A DNA stretch of 64,000 nucleotides from Symbiodinium natans (GCA_905221605.1 CAJNDS010002300.1:273441-337440), one strand, 5' to 3'; positions 53,394 through 61,359 are shown, counted from the first letter of the stretch. Notes: generated from the letters alone by a model not told the origin. Numbers and translations: made by a program.

Positions 53394-53520
53394 CTGTCCC
53401 AGTCCGGTGGCTCCGTCGTTTCTGTGGAGCCGATCCCGGAGCATTGCGGCTCCATCGCTGTTTGCAGCTCAGAGGTTTCTTAGGCCCCGGAGTCCGCGGA
53501 GGAAGTTGGACACCGTCCTT

Positions 53521-53634
53521 CTGTCTTTGTAGTGCTTTACTGTAACTTTAGATCCTTAGCTTTTTTGGGTTTATTGGGTTTCTTAATATGGCAGCTAAAA
53601 ATGTAATTTTTAGCTACCCTTCTGAGTGCAGCCA
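53521..53634. repeat. dispersed 115-bp repeat, copy 1
   Basis: Runs from gtctttgtagtgctttactg to ctgagtgcagccaag. A copy with only a few differences is at 56620-56741. Ends resemble GT...AG. An internal short palindrome gctaaaaatgtaatttttag is present. Confidence 0.9.
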
Positions 53635-53749
53635 AGTTCTGTTCTTGAGTTTCGCGGTAGATGTGGAGCTGTGGGGCTAGCCAACTGGGCCTTAAAGCAC
53701 GCGTTTTGCACAGTCTCAGTCTCCACGCACTCCGAGAGTCAGCTCGACC

Positions 53750-54135
53750 TAGACCCTAAACGCTAAACCACCCTAAACCACCCTAAACCCTCCTAAACCC
53801 TCCTAAACCACCCTAAACCCTCCTAAACCCTAAACCCTAAACCCTAAACCCTAAACCACCCTAAACCACCCTAAACCACCCTAAACCACCCTAAACCACC
53901 CTAAACCACCCTAAACCACCCTAAACCACCCTAAACCCTCCTAAACCCTCCTAAACCCTCCTAAACCCTCCTAAACCCTCCTAAACCCTCCTAAACCCTA
54001 ATAAACCCTAATAAACCCTAAACCCTAAACCCTAAACCCTAAACCCTAAACCCTAAACCCTAAACCCTAAACCCTAAACCCTAAACCCCAAACCCCAAAC
54101 CCTAAACCCTAAACCCTAAACCCTAAACCCTCACG
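53750..54135. repeat. CCCTAAA array with CCACCCTAAA and CCCTCCTAAA 10-mers
   Basis: Two blocks of 10-bp variants (eight or more ccaccctaaa, then about seven ccctcctaaa) are embedded in normal 7-bp units, the largest telomere-like block in the window. Confidence 0.95.
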
Positions 54136-54213
54136 TTGCTTGCGCCGCAGCGACAAGGCCGCAAGCGAGAGCGATCTCTCGGCAAAGCTTGCCCCTCCAG
54201 CGGAGGCCTGGTT

Positions 54214-54322
54214 CCCAAAGAGACCAATACCCCTCAATTAAGGAATATTCCTTAAATCATGTTAAGGATCCTTTTGTAGTTTAGGCTATATTCCTGAATG
54301 AAGGGGTATTGGGCTCTCTGGG
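54214..54322. mobile_element. MITE-A copy 12
   Basis: Left end cccaaagagaccaatacccc, right end ggggtattgggctctctggg. It ends 31 bp before the candidate exon at 54354. Confidence 0.9.
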
Positions 54323-54353
54323 TTTCGGAGGATTCGCATGTTGAGACCCTCAG

Positions 54354-54494
54354 AGTTCCGTGCGGGAAGCAAAAGACAAGCTCTCCCCGACCCAAAGCCA
54401 AGCCAATTCGCAAGACTTTGAAGGACTCATTGCCCTGTCTGCTCGAAAGGACGATCTCAGCTTTCCGGCAACGGTTGGTGCCTGCCTTTGCAGG
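54354..54494 (+). CDS. candidate exon, unknown protein
   Basis: Acceptor ttgagaccctcag, 47 codons in phase 0 reading SVREAKDKLSPTQSQANSQD, then FEGLIALSARKDDLSFPATV, and a donor gttggg. Phase fits a direct join to the last exon of the 50664 gene if that exon ends at its gtttct donor. The overlapping alternative plus frame (54298-54534) is more basic and less convincing. Confidence 0.45.
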
Positions 54495-55513
54495 GTTGGG
54501 GATGCAGATTGAGACGTGGGTGTACGCCAGATGACCGTGAGCCTGATTAGCCATATCATAGTCGCGCTAGTTACCCTGAAACTCCCAACGCTATGAACCG
54601 ACTTGCTTGCGCGCTTGAGCGGATTCCGTAAGACGAGCAACCGTTCTTTTCTTGGTTCCCTTCCTGTTTTCTGCGGATCACTTGTACGAAGAGCAACCGA
54701 CTGCAAGCATCTTGACTAGGTAAACTGTTTAAACTTCTACAGCCCCAACTTTTCAGCCAGTGGGGTACAGAGGAGCCGCTTGCCACATCCCATACTCGTC
54801 AAGGGCTGGGGCAAACCCCCACGAACCCGGAACCAGCAGCCCTGAAGGGTCCGAGAGGGCCCATCATGACGCCTAGGTGCCATGATGGCGGCGCTGGAGT
54901 TTGAAAGCACTGAGGGGGCGCCGTCCCTGGTTCCGGAGGAGCAAATCTGCTTCTGGCTCTGTTGGGGTTCGTGTTTAGGGTTTAGGGTTTTAGGGTTTAG
55001 GGTTTAGGAGTGGTGCTGGAGGCTAGCTGTGCATTCTAGAATGTGGGATCCAGTCCAGGGGTCTACTTGAGGTTCGGGCTGGGGGATCCGCAGCTCTACA
55101 TGCAGGAATGCTGGGGCCTCTAGCAATAAAACGATCCCCCCGTGCCGCGCGCACATGCTCGCATGCTTCTAGATTATGGACCGGGTCCCTCCCCAAGATC
55201 CCTTAGGGTCCTTCGAGTGAGTCGCAGGAGACTGTTGGGGTGCTCATGGCTCAGTTGGGCTCCTGGGACTTCAATGTGCCTCGGCTGACATCTGCGCGGG
55301 GACTCGAAGCTGCAAGTGCCTTCGGCAACCTCGGGGAGAAGAAGGGGGTCGGAGGAATTAGGAACCCCCTGATGATACGTCTGCGCTAAAACGATAACAG
55401 CCCCCCCCCCCCCCCCCAAAGAAAAAAGAAATCGCATTCTTGGGCCCCTTTTTTAAATCATGTTTTGGGCGGCAGTTGTGCAAGGGTGTTTGATGTCCTG
55501 AAAGCATCAACAC
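54495..55513. other. no exon recognised; one TTTAGGG array
   Basis: G array at 54970-55008; a C-run at 55401-55417. Minus frame 55437-55174 is open without motif. Confidence 0.45.
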
Positions 55514-55695
55514 CTTGGGATGTTCCCCCTATACTAACCGTCCTTGATAAGGATTATGGACTGTTAGGTAAAAGAGCCCAATACCCCTTAATTAAGGAAT
55601 ATTCCTTAAATCATAAACAAAGGATCCACTTATAGTTTAAGCCTATATTCCTTAATTAAGGGGTATTGGGCTCTCTGGGAAGGGGGAAAATCCCA
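55514..55695. mobile_element. MITE-B copy 2, split by a MITE-A insertion
   Basis: Left part ttgggatgttccccctatac to ctgttaggt (55514-55569) and right part agggggaaaatcccag (55680-55695) make one inverted-repeat element once the MITE-A copy at 55570-55679 is removed. Confidence 0.75.
55570..55679. mobile_element. MITE-A copy 13, nested in MITE-B
   Basis: Starts aaaagagcccaatacccctt and ends aaggggtattgggctctctg gga; nearly perfect inverted repeat. Confidence 0.9.
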
Positions 55696-55705
55696 GTCAA
55701 CACCC

Positions 55706-55814
55706 CCCAGAGACTCCAAAACCCCTTAATTAAGGAATATACCTTAAATTATAATAGGAACCTTAATATGATTTAAGGTATATTCCTTAATTAAGGGGTT
55801 TTGGAGTCTCTGGG
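55706..55814. mobile_element. MITE-A variant (copy 14), AGAGACTCCAAAACCCC ends
   Basis: Same length and core (ccttaattaaggaatatacc) but with ends cccagagactccaaaacccc and ggggttttggagtctctggg. The changes are matched on both arms, so pairing is kept. It begins only 10 bp after the split MITE-B. Confidence 0.85.
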
Positions 55815-55904
55815 CCCTCGACCGCTTCAACCGCCGCAGCCTGGCAGGTGGTTGGCTTCTCCGAAGTCGTCGGCAGCCAAACCCTTCGTTTCATGGCCAA
55901 GGCC

Positions 55905-55975
55905 GGGTTTAGGGTTTAGGGTTTAGGGTTTGGGGTTTGGGGTTTGGGGTTTGGGGTTTGGGGTTTAGGGTCTGG
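55905..55975. repeat. TTTAGGG / TTTGGGG array
   Basis: Four TTTAGGG then five TTTGGGG units. Confidence 0.9.
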
Positions 55976-56349
55976 GGTACACTTCAGTACATTCGGACCA
56001 AAGGGTCTTCTAAGTTCCGAGTTCCGATGCGAGCGGGCACGAACAAGCGTGTCTAAATCACAAAAGCCGAGTATAGCGAGAACATGGACTCTTTGCCCCC
56101 CTCCTCTGCCAGCTCCACCCCCCTCCACGCCACCTTCTCTCCCAGCCGAGAAAGAGCCCTGAGATCCTTATGTTGCTAGAACCCGTACTTGTGCAGAAGC
56201 GCACTCTTACCTCAGAGTTTCATCAATCAAGTTAAGCCGAAGGATCCAGTGGGTATTGGCTTGCCAAGAACCGTTTTGGACGATCGCTGACCCGACACGC
56301 CCTGCACTCCAAGTCCAGACTCTTCAACCCCGCCCCCCACCCCAAATCC
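55976..56349. other. no exon recognised
   Basis: Plus 55944-56162 is proline-rich at its end and partly made of array sequence; rejected as a gene. Confidence 0.4.
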
Positions 56350-56442
56350 TCCCTAAACCCTCAGCCCTACGCCCTAAACCCTAAACCCTAAACCCTAAAC
56401 CCTAAACCCTAAACCCCAAACCCCAAACCCCAAACCCCAAAT
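56350..56442. repeat. CCCTAAA / CCCCAAA array
   Basis: Ends 10 bp before the candidate exon at 56453. Confidence 0.9.
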
Positions 56443-56452
56443 CCTCGTCGAG

Positions 56453-56527
56453 TTTGCGTGCGTTGCCTTGCAGGCAGCCCTCGAGCCCTACGCGGAACGA
56501 TTGGGGATTCCCATAGGCGCCATGGCA
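56453..56527 (+). CDS. candidate exon, unknown protein
   Basis: The frame reads FACVALQAALEPYAERLGIP, then IGAMA, and ends at a gtttga donor in phase 0. The acceptor could be at 56452 or at 56473 (ttgcag). It lies just right of a CCCTAAA array. It could be an exon of the phosphodiesterase gene N-terminal to the catalytic domain. Confidence 0.45.
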
Positions 56528-56619
56528 GTTTGAAGGGCGTAGGGCTTGAGGCCACAGCAGGGCCATAAGGACAGCGCCCTGAGGCATCAAAGGGCACTAG
56601 CAGACACTTTAGCTTTCGG

Positions 56620-56741
56620 GCTCGGGTCTTTGTAGTGCTTTACTGTAACTTTAGATCCTTAGCTTTTTTGGGTTTATTGGGTTTCTTAGTATGGCAGACA
56701 AAAAATTTAACTTTTAGCTACCCTTCTGAGTGCAGCCAAGG
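56620..56741. repeat. dispersed 115-bp repeat, copy 2
   Basis: Nearly identical to 53521-53634, from gtctttgtagtgctttactg to ctgagtgcagccaag; the middle differs where copy 1 has a short palindrome. Confidence 0.9.
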
Positions 56742-56968
56742 GGTCTGACCAAGATGTACTGTATGTTGGAAGGGATTTGCTTACGTACAACCAGGCTTCG
56801 GCTTGGGCGTTCCTCACAGGCAGCTTGGTGGTGGGTTTGGGCATGTGCAACGTTGGTCTGCTTCTCATCGGCTTTTGCTGAGGCCCTTGCGGCCTGATAA
56901 GACCCTTCAAAATCGCATGGCCTGAGCACTGATATCATATCCTGAACTTCGAAAGCCACTTTGAAATC

Positions 56969-57088
56969 CTAGGTAGGATAAGGGAGACCCTTAAAAGGGG
57001 ACCCTTCTGAACCCTCTTCTGGCTCTCTTCAACAGGGACCTTATTCAGAGGGTCCATATCCCCAAAAGCGTCCCTAATCCTATCCCCT
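56969..57088. mobile_element. MITE-D copy 2
   Basis: cctaggtaggataagggaga at the left, aatcctatcccct at the right; shares ccctcttctggctctctt and cagagggtc with the copy at 30601-30709. Confidence 0.7.
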
Positions 57089-58290
57089 CTGAAAGTGCGG
57101 CCAGGCCAACGGACACTCAGCTGAAGCTCGAAGTTGGGCTCTGGTCGGCGTGAGGGGGTGGAAGATGGTCGAAGGGTAGAGTTGAGGCGGCTAAGGAAAC
57201 ATTCGAGGGTCTGCTGCACCCCACATCCCTCAAAGCATCCTCAAACCAGCAAGCATACTTCTTTGTGCTTAGTCGGCTGTTCTTTGGCGGCTTTCGAACA
57301 CTTGACTGATTGTATGGCTGGCCCAAATGGGTGTGCTTTGCTGACCCGTGTGTTGACCAGCGCATCCAGCGCTCAAGGGTGGCTCACAACTTGGCATTAG
57401 GCCCGAAGCGGTGCGTGTCTCCAAGGGATTCTAGGATGGTTTCGACTTAGCTTCAATTGAAGCTTTGTTCCTTGACGGTCCCTTTAAAAAAAACGATTTC
57501 CCCTGGTTGCCCCCCCCCCCCCCACCGCCAGGAAAAAAATCTCCTCGATATTTCCTGGCAAAACCAAAGCTTTCCTCGTATTTTCAATAACAAGCATGTG
57601 CCCTACATGTCAAGAGGAAAATTCTCACTTTCCAGAGAATTACCTGCACTTACTGTGACCCTAGACTTCAGAAGGTTCAATAACATCAATAGATAATAGA
57701 AACCCGTCACAGAAGAAACAAGCAAGGAAGGAAAGAAGGAACGAGGAAAAGAAGGACGGAAGGCGGGAGGGAGGGGGGAGGGAGGGAGGGAGGAAGAGCA
57801 ACACTAATACTTATATTTTCTCATTCTCATTTCTAAATATAGAGTAGCAAGAATATCTTCTACAGCTTCCAAGGAAATCTGGCGCGTCACAGTCTAAGGA
57901 GAACCCTCCCAAGTTGAAGAGATGAGTGCAGTAGGCCAGCAGGACGCATCATAACAGCAACGCAGGTATCTCGAGCACCGCCCTGAATTGAAGAGTCGTA
58001 TCCTCGCCGTTGCTGAGGGACAACACCTCCTCCTTGGAGGGCGTGCTGTGCCACGGCGGCAAAGAGTCAAGTTCAGCCTGTTTGTTACATGGCCCGCAAC
58101 GCCGACTCAGAAACATTAACAGGCTCTGAATAGACCTACATCCTCGACTTCTTTAGACCACGAGCAAGCAACCTGAAATTGAAGCCGAATCCCCGAATCG
58201 AAGCCCCCCGAATCCGCGAAGGCGAAGCGTGGAGTCTCGATATCATCGCCGCTCGGTGTTGGGGTTGGATGGGTTCGCTTGGGTGTTGCA
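57089..58290. other. no exon recognised
   Basis: A C-run at 57511-57522 and a GGAGGGAGG tract at 57765-57793. The N-terminal half of the phosphodiesterase catalytic domain would be expected here, but I could not find it. Confidence 0.4.
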
Positions 58291-58299
58291 ATACTTTAG

Positions 58300-58530
58300 T
58301 ATGCTAAACATATGCTATGATGCACTAATAATGTACTATAATATACAACAGCATATGACAATACACTATAATGCACTATCATACGCTGCAATACACTATA
58401 CTACACTGTCATATACAATAGCAAACTATAAAACTCTTTCATACACTGATGCACTTTCTCACACAATAGTACACAATCGGACACTAAATTACACTATAAA
58501 ACACTACAACGCACTATTAATGCACTATAA
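58300..58530. repeat. ACACTATAATGC minisatellite, left of a PDE exon
   Basis: Degenerate acactataatgcactat units. The reverse complement forms the array on the other side of the exon (58660-58830). Confidence 0.8.
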
Positions 58531-58554
58531 TCCGCTTTTGGGATTTGGGAGATT

Positions 58555-61358
58555 TCCGGCAGTTTGGGCTCTGGGCTTTCTGGAAGTTGGCACTGGGAGC
58601 AGCCGAGGCCAGAATCCCTACCACAACGGTGTGCATGCTGCTGATGCCGGGCCTCCAAGCCTATGGTATATTATGGTACAGTATAGTATATTATAGTGTA
58701 CTATGGTGTATTATAGTGTATTGTAGTGTATTATAGTGTATTATAGTGTATTATAGTGTATTATAGTGTATTATAGTGTATTGTAGTGTATTGTAGCATA
58801 TTGTAGTATATTATCGTATATCATTTTATATGTTATTATAGCACATGATGGTTTCAAGTTCTAGCCTTCCTGGCAACTACCGAGTTGTCAGGCCTTGGGG
58901 TCTCCTTCGGGTTCTCAAACTCAGCGGCAGGACTTTAGCCTTTTTTTTGGGAGAGGGTCTTTTTTGCAGGGTTTAGGGTTTAGGGTTTAGGGTTTAGGGG
59001 TTTAGGGTTTTAGGGTTTTAGGGTTTTAGGGTTTTAGGGTTTTAGGGTTTTAGGGTTTTAGGGTTTAGGGAAGCACGCTCGTGTGTAGTGACAGGGCAGT
59101 GCTGGCAGGGGGGGGGGTCCTGCGCGCGATATCTGAACCTCCGACGCCTTTGCTGCCCAAATTACCTCCAGCGGCTTGCGATACTACTCGTCGGTCGGGA
59201 AACGTGGGACCGATAGACAATGCGGTGCGGCCATTTTATTGCAGAGGAGCACTCTGGTTGGTCGGGAGACCATTGACATAAGCAAGCACGTGGAGTTTGC
59301 TCGTATGGTCCTAAACACCGTGGCAGCTCCTATCGTAAAGCTGCCTCATGAGCAGATGCTACCATATGTACATTCCTTTTCAACGCACTGCCCAGTTCGT
59401 AATGTATACTAACGGTGAAACGGAGCACATCTTACCTTTCAAGGCACGGCTTCGAGTCGTGTTGCTGCCAGGCGCAGGCTTAACATCCGTCTTTCAGTCT
59501 TTTCGCCTTGGGCAGCCTGGACATCGAGTTTTTTTTTTTGGTTTGCTGTCTGGGGGGCTTGTTGTCCCACGGGGCTTGGGATGCTGTACCTCGTCACCTG
59601 GTACTTTGCTTGTCTGGGCATCCCAGCAGAGGGCAATCGTCTCGGTCGCTTGCTACGGCTTGGTTGACTGAGCCGTAAGCCAGAACACCTAAGCCCTAAA
59701 CCCTAAGCCCTAAGCCCTAAGCCCTAAACCCTAAACCCTAAACCCTAAACCCTAAACCCTAACCCAAAAGCCGTCGAAGCCCTGAATGTTCCCAAGCTCC
59801 GGAACTGAGTTCTTAACGGTGTAGTGCCAGTTTGTGGTTCCCGTCGACTAAAACTCAAGTGTTACCTTGAGGATAGTGGTGTCTTGTACACATATACAGG
59901 CCGGAGATGTGCTGCTGAGCTCCTAGGTCGTCAACAGCTTCCTGTACTACATTGGCCACTTCAACAAGTCAGGAAGCATGCTTCTCGGGCAGCAATGGCA
60001 ATTCAAGGCCGAGAGACCGTGGTGCGTTCAGACATAAGAGGTTTGAAGGGCCGCCACCTTCGAACAACTAGAGGCAACAAATGGGCGCAGGACACCCCCC
60101 CATCGCAAGCCCCATGGGTGATTTTCGAGAACCTTGACCGCGCATCCTTAAGAACACCGAGCTCCATGAACCTAAAGAGCCCAATACCCCTAAAATAAGG
60201 AATATTCCTCAAATCATAATTAGTATCCCTTTAGAATTTTTTTTAAAACATTCGGAATACTCTTTAAATCATAATAAGGATCCCTTTATAATTTAAGCCT
60301 ATATTCCTCAGTTAAGGGGCATTGGGCTCCCTGGGAAGATCCCTGAGGTTTAGTGACCGTGAGATCTTCGCTGCGCTGCTTGCGTCGGCTGCGCACGACG
60401 TAGGACAGCGAGCTGCAGGTTTGAGGTTTAGGGTTTAGGGTTTAGGGTTTGGGGTTTGGGGTCTTGGGATTTCTGGTGGTTGAAAGGTGGACAGGAAGGC
60501 TTGTGCTTTGGAGAGTTTGGACGTTGTGGATGGTTTAGAGAGTTTGGGCGTGTTTAGGTCCTGCGCCTGGCTTCCAGTGTCAGGACACGACGGGAAAAGC
60601 TCGCGTGGCTCGGCAGGGATTGGCGGACCTCCGCCCAGTTCTCTTCTTAGGTGGAGCCGCACAGGGGCCTTCGGGTTCAGACACTTCGGAGCTGGGTCAT
60701 GAGAAGAAGGGTGTGTGTGCTACTAAGCTTCGCGTGATTTCTGCTTTCTTCGGTGGAACTTCTCCGTTGCAGGTGGGCCTAGACAGTAAGCCAGAACCTC
60801 AGCCTAAACCCCACCGTGTACACTCAGGATATCACATGACCACCGAGTCTCCACTGGCCTTGCTGTACAGCGACCAGAGTGTTCGCAGCCCAGGGGCTGA
60901 GCTCAAAACTAAAGGAGCCCTTCACTGTCTCGCCGCCCAAACCGTAGTGGCTTCGGGTCTAGGGTTGAGCTAGACCTTGGAGTAAAACAATATCTATGCA
61001 GGCTCGGGTTGAGGGATCAAGGCTTGGGAACCAAAGCACACAAGCTTTAGCCAAGCAAAGCCAGGAGACAACCCATAGGATTGTGGCTTCCGCAGGCTTA
61101 AGTTGGGATGTTCGCCCTTATACTAGCAGTCCTCAATAGGGATTATAATCGGGGGTACTATAATCCCACAATTAGGGACAGTAGCTGCCAACAGCAACCC
61201 GAACCAGAACATTCATACTGATGGTTGATACAAAAAAGTGGACCTTAACAACCCTCCCGTCGATCGCTTTCACATGGCCCAAGCTTCGAAACGATGAGGT
61301 GCTGGAAATGATGCACTGCTCCATCTTTTTTGCTGTGCTGAGCTCGAGGGGCACAGAC
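58555..61358 (+). CDS. class I 3',5'-cyclic nucleotide phosphodiesterase (catalytic domain, partial)
   Basis: The enzyme would hydrolyse cAMP and/or cGMP to the 5'-monophosphate. Five exons join in frame: (58555 or 58613)-58645, 59927-60021, 60348-60418, 60828-60880, 61299-about 61358. In order they read NPYHNGVHAAD (catalytic histidine and first metal histidine), VVNSFLYYIGHFNK, FSDREIFAALLASAAHDVG (the HD metal pair), GYHMTTESPLALLYSDQS, and VLEMMHCSIFFAVL. This is the family order YHNxxHAaDV, ltdlEi.aall.a..HDv, spLa.lY.D.SVLE..H. The HPG after HDV is replaced by QRA. The distal part of the domain (third metal aspartate, invariant glutamine) was not found. The introns carry telomere-like arrays, two MITEs and a TATAGTGTA minisatellite. 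Substrate preference cannot be read. Confidence 0.8.
58613..58645 (+). CDS. PDE exon: YHN / HAAD motif
   Basis: Acceptor cgaggccag, then NPYHNGVHAAD, phase 0. A GC donor (gat|gccggg) is required to reach the next exon. The exon may begin earlier, at about 58555, giving FLEVGTGSSRGQ before NPYHN; that spacing also suits the family. Confidence 0.75.
58660..58830. repeat. TATAGTGTATTA minisatellite, right of a PDE exon
   Basis: About ten tatagtgtat(t) units, inverted relative to the array at 58300-58530. It starts about 15 bp inside the intron. Confidence 0.9.
58970..59069. repeat. TTTAGGG then TTTTAGGG array
   Basis: Four 7-bp units followed by about eight 8-bp TTTTAGGG units. Confidence 0.95.
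59242..59412 (+). other. open segment within a PDE intron
   Basis: After acceptor ttttattgcag the frame reads STLVGRETIDISKHVEFARM, then VLNTVAAPIVKLPHEQMLPY, and stops at 59410. It is strongly coding-like, yet the phase-matched PDE splice skips it. It may be an alternative exon, a nested gene piece or a remnant. Confidence 0.35.
59692..59766. repeat. CCCTAAA / CCCTAAG array
   Basis: About ten units near the 3' part of the PDE intron 58646-59926, complementary to the array at 58970. Confidence 0.9.
59927..60021 (+). CDS. PDE exon: segment after HAADV
   Basis: Acceptor gctgagctcctag, 95 bp, VVNSFLYYIGHFNKSGSMLL, then QWQFKAERP and two bases. Donor gtgcgt is strong. The join to the previous exon gives HAADVVNSFLYY, as in the family (HAaDVvqs...l). 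Confidence 0.65.
60171..60335. mobile_element. MITE-A copy 15, long form, at a PDE acceptor
   Basis: Left end cctaaagagcccaataccc, right end gggcattgggctccctggg. The core is duplicated (ggaatattcctcaaatcata and ggaatactctttaaatcata). It ends 12 bp before the exon at 60348. Confidence 0.85.
60348..60418 (+). CDS. PDE exon: HD motif
   Basis: Acceptor gaagatccctgag, FSDREIFAALLASAAHDVGQ then RAA, 71 bp. The donor is gtttgaggtttagggttt, i.e. a telomere-like array. It enters in phase 2 (completing TGG) and leaves in phase 1 (completing GGA). Confidence 0.8.
60422..60462. repeat. TTTAGGG array at PDE donor
   Basis: Begins inside the donor sequence of the exon ending at 60418. Confidence 0.9.
60828..60880 (+). 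CDS. PDE exon: SPLALLYSD
   Basis: Acceptor cgtgtacactcag; two bases then YHMTTESPLALLYSDQS; donor gttcgc in phase 0. Confidence 0.8.
61103..61185. mobile_element. MITE-B copy 3, right end lost
   Basis: ttgggatgttcgcccttata at the left; agcagtcctcaatagggatt and attagggacagt are partly inverted; the terminal gaacatcccag is missing. It lies in the last visible PDE intron. Confidence 0.65.
61299..61358 (+). CDS. PDE exon: VLE..H motif
   Basis: Acceptor cgaaacgatgag, then VLEMMHCSIFFAVLSSRGTD, matching SVLEnhHcs.ff.lL when joined to the previous exon. The donor gtcttg is tentative; the frame stays open for another 49 codons into a GA-rich tract. Confidence 0.7.
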
Positions 61359-61359
61359 G

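Larger units (their letters stand above)
6850..60465. repeat. interspersed TTTAGGG / CCCTAAA array family
   Basis: About 65 arrays of the 7-bp telomere-type unit lie in this span, in both orientations. G orientation (TTTAGGG on plus) at about 6854, 7203, 11978, 12200, 18046, 18419, 18624, 21360, 23158, 23506, 26305, 26493, 27045, 30024, 30800, 33693, 35543, 37804, 41185, 41996, 44934, 48847, 50166, 51372, 52486, 52889, 54970, 55905, 58970, 60422. C orientation (CCCTAAA) at about 11822, 16145, 17465, 18876, 19065, 19300, 19711, 19861, 22883, 23830, 24742, 25893, 26075, 26851, 27541, 27882, 28935, 29692, 37638, 40155, 40968, 42537, 45063, 47670, 48640, 49097, 51018, 51206, 52291, 53302, 53750, 56350, 59692. 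None occurs in the first 6.8 or last 3.5 kb. Confidence 0.95.

Noticed and set aside
6850-60465. A true telomere or chromosome end
   Set aside because: The arrays are short, occur in both orientations, and are interleaved with exons and MITEs over more than 50 kb.
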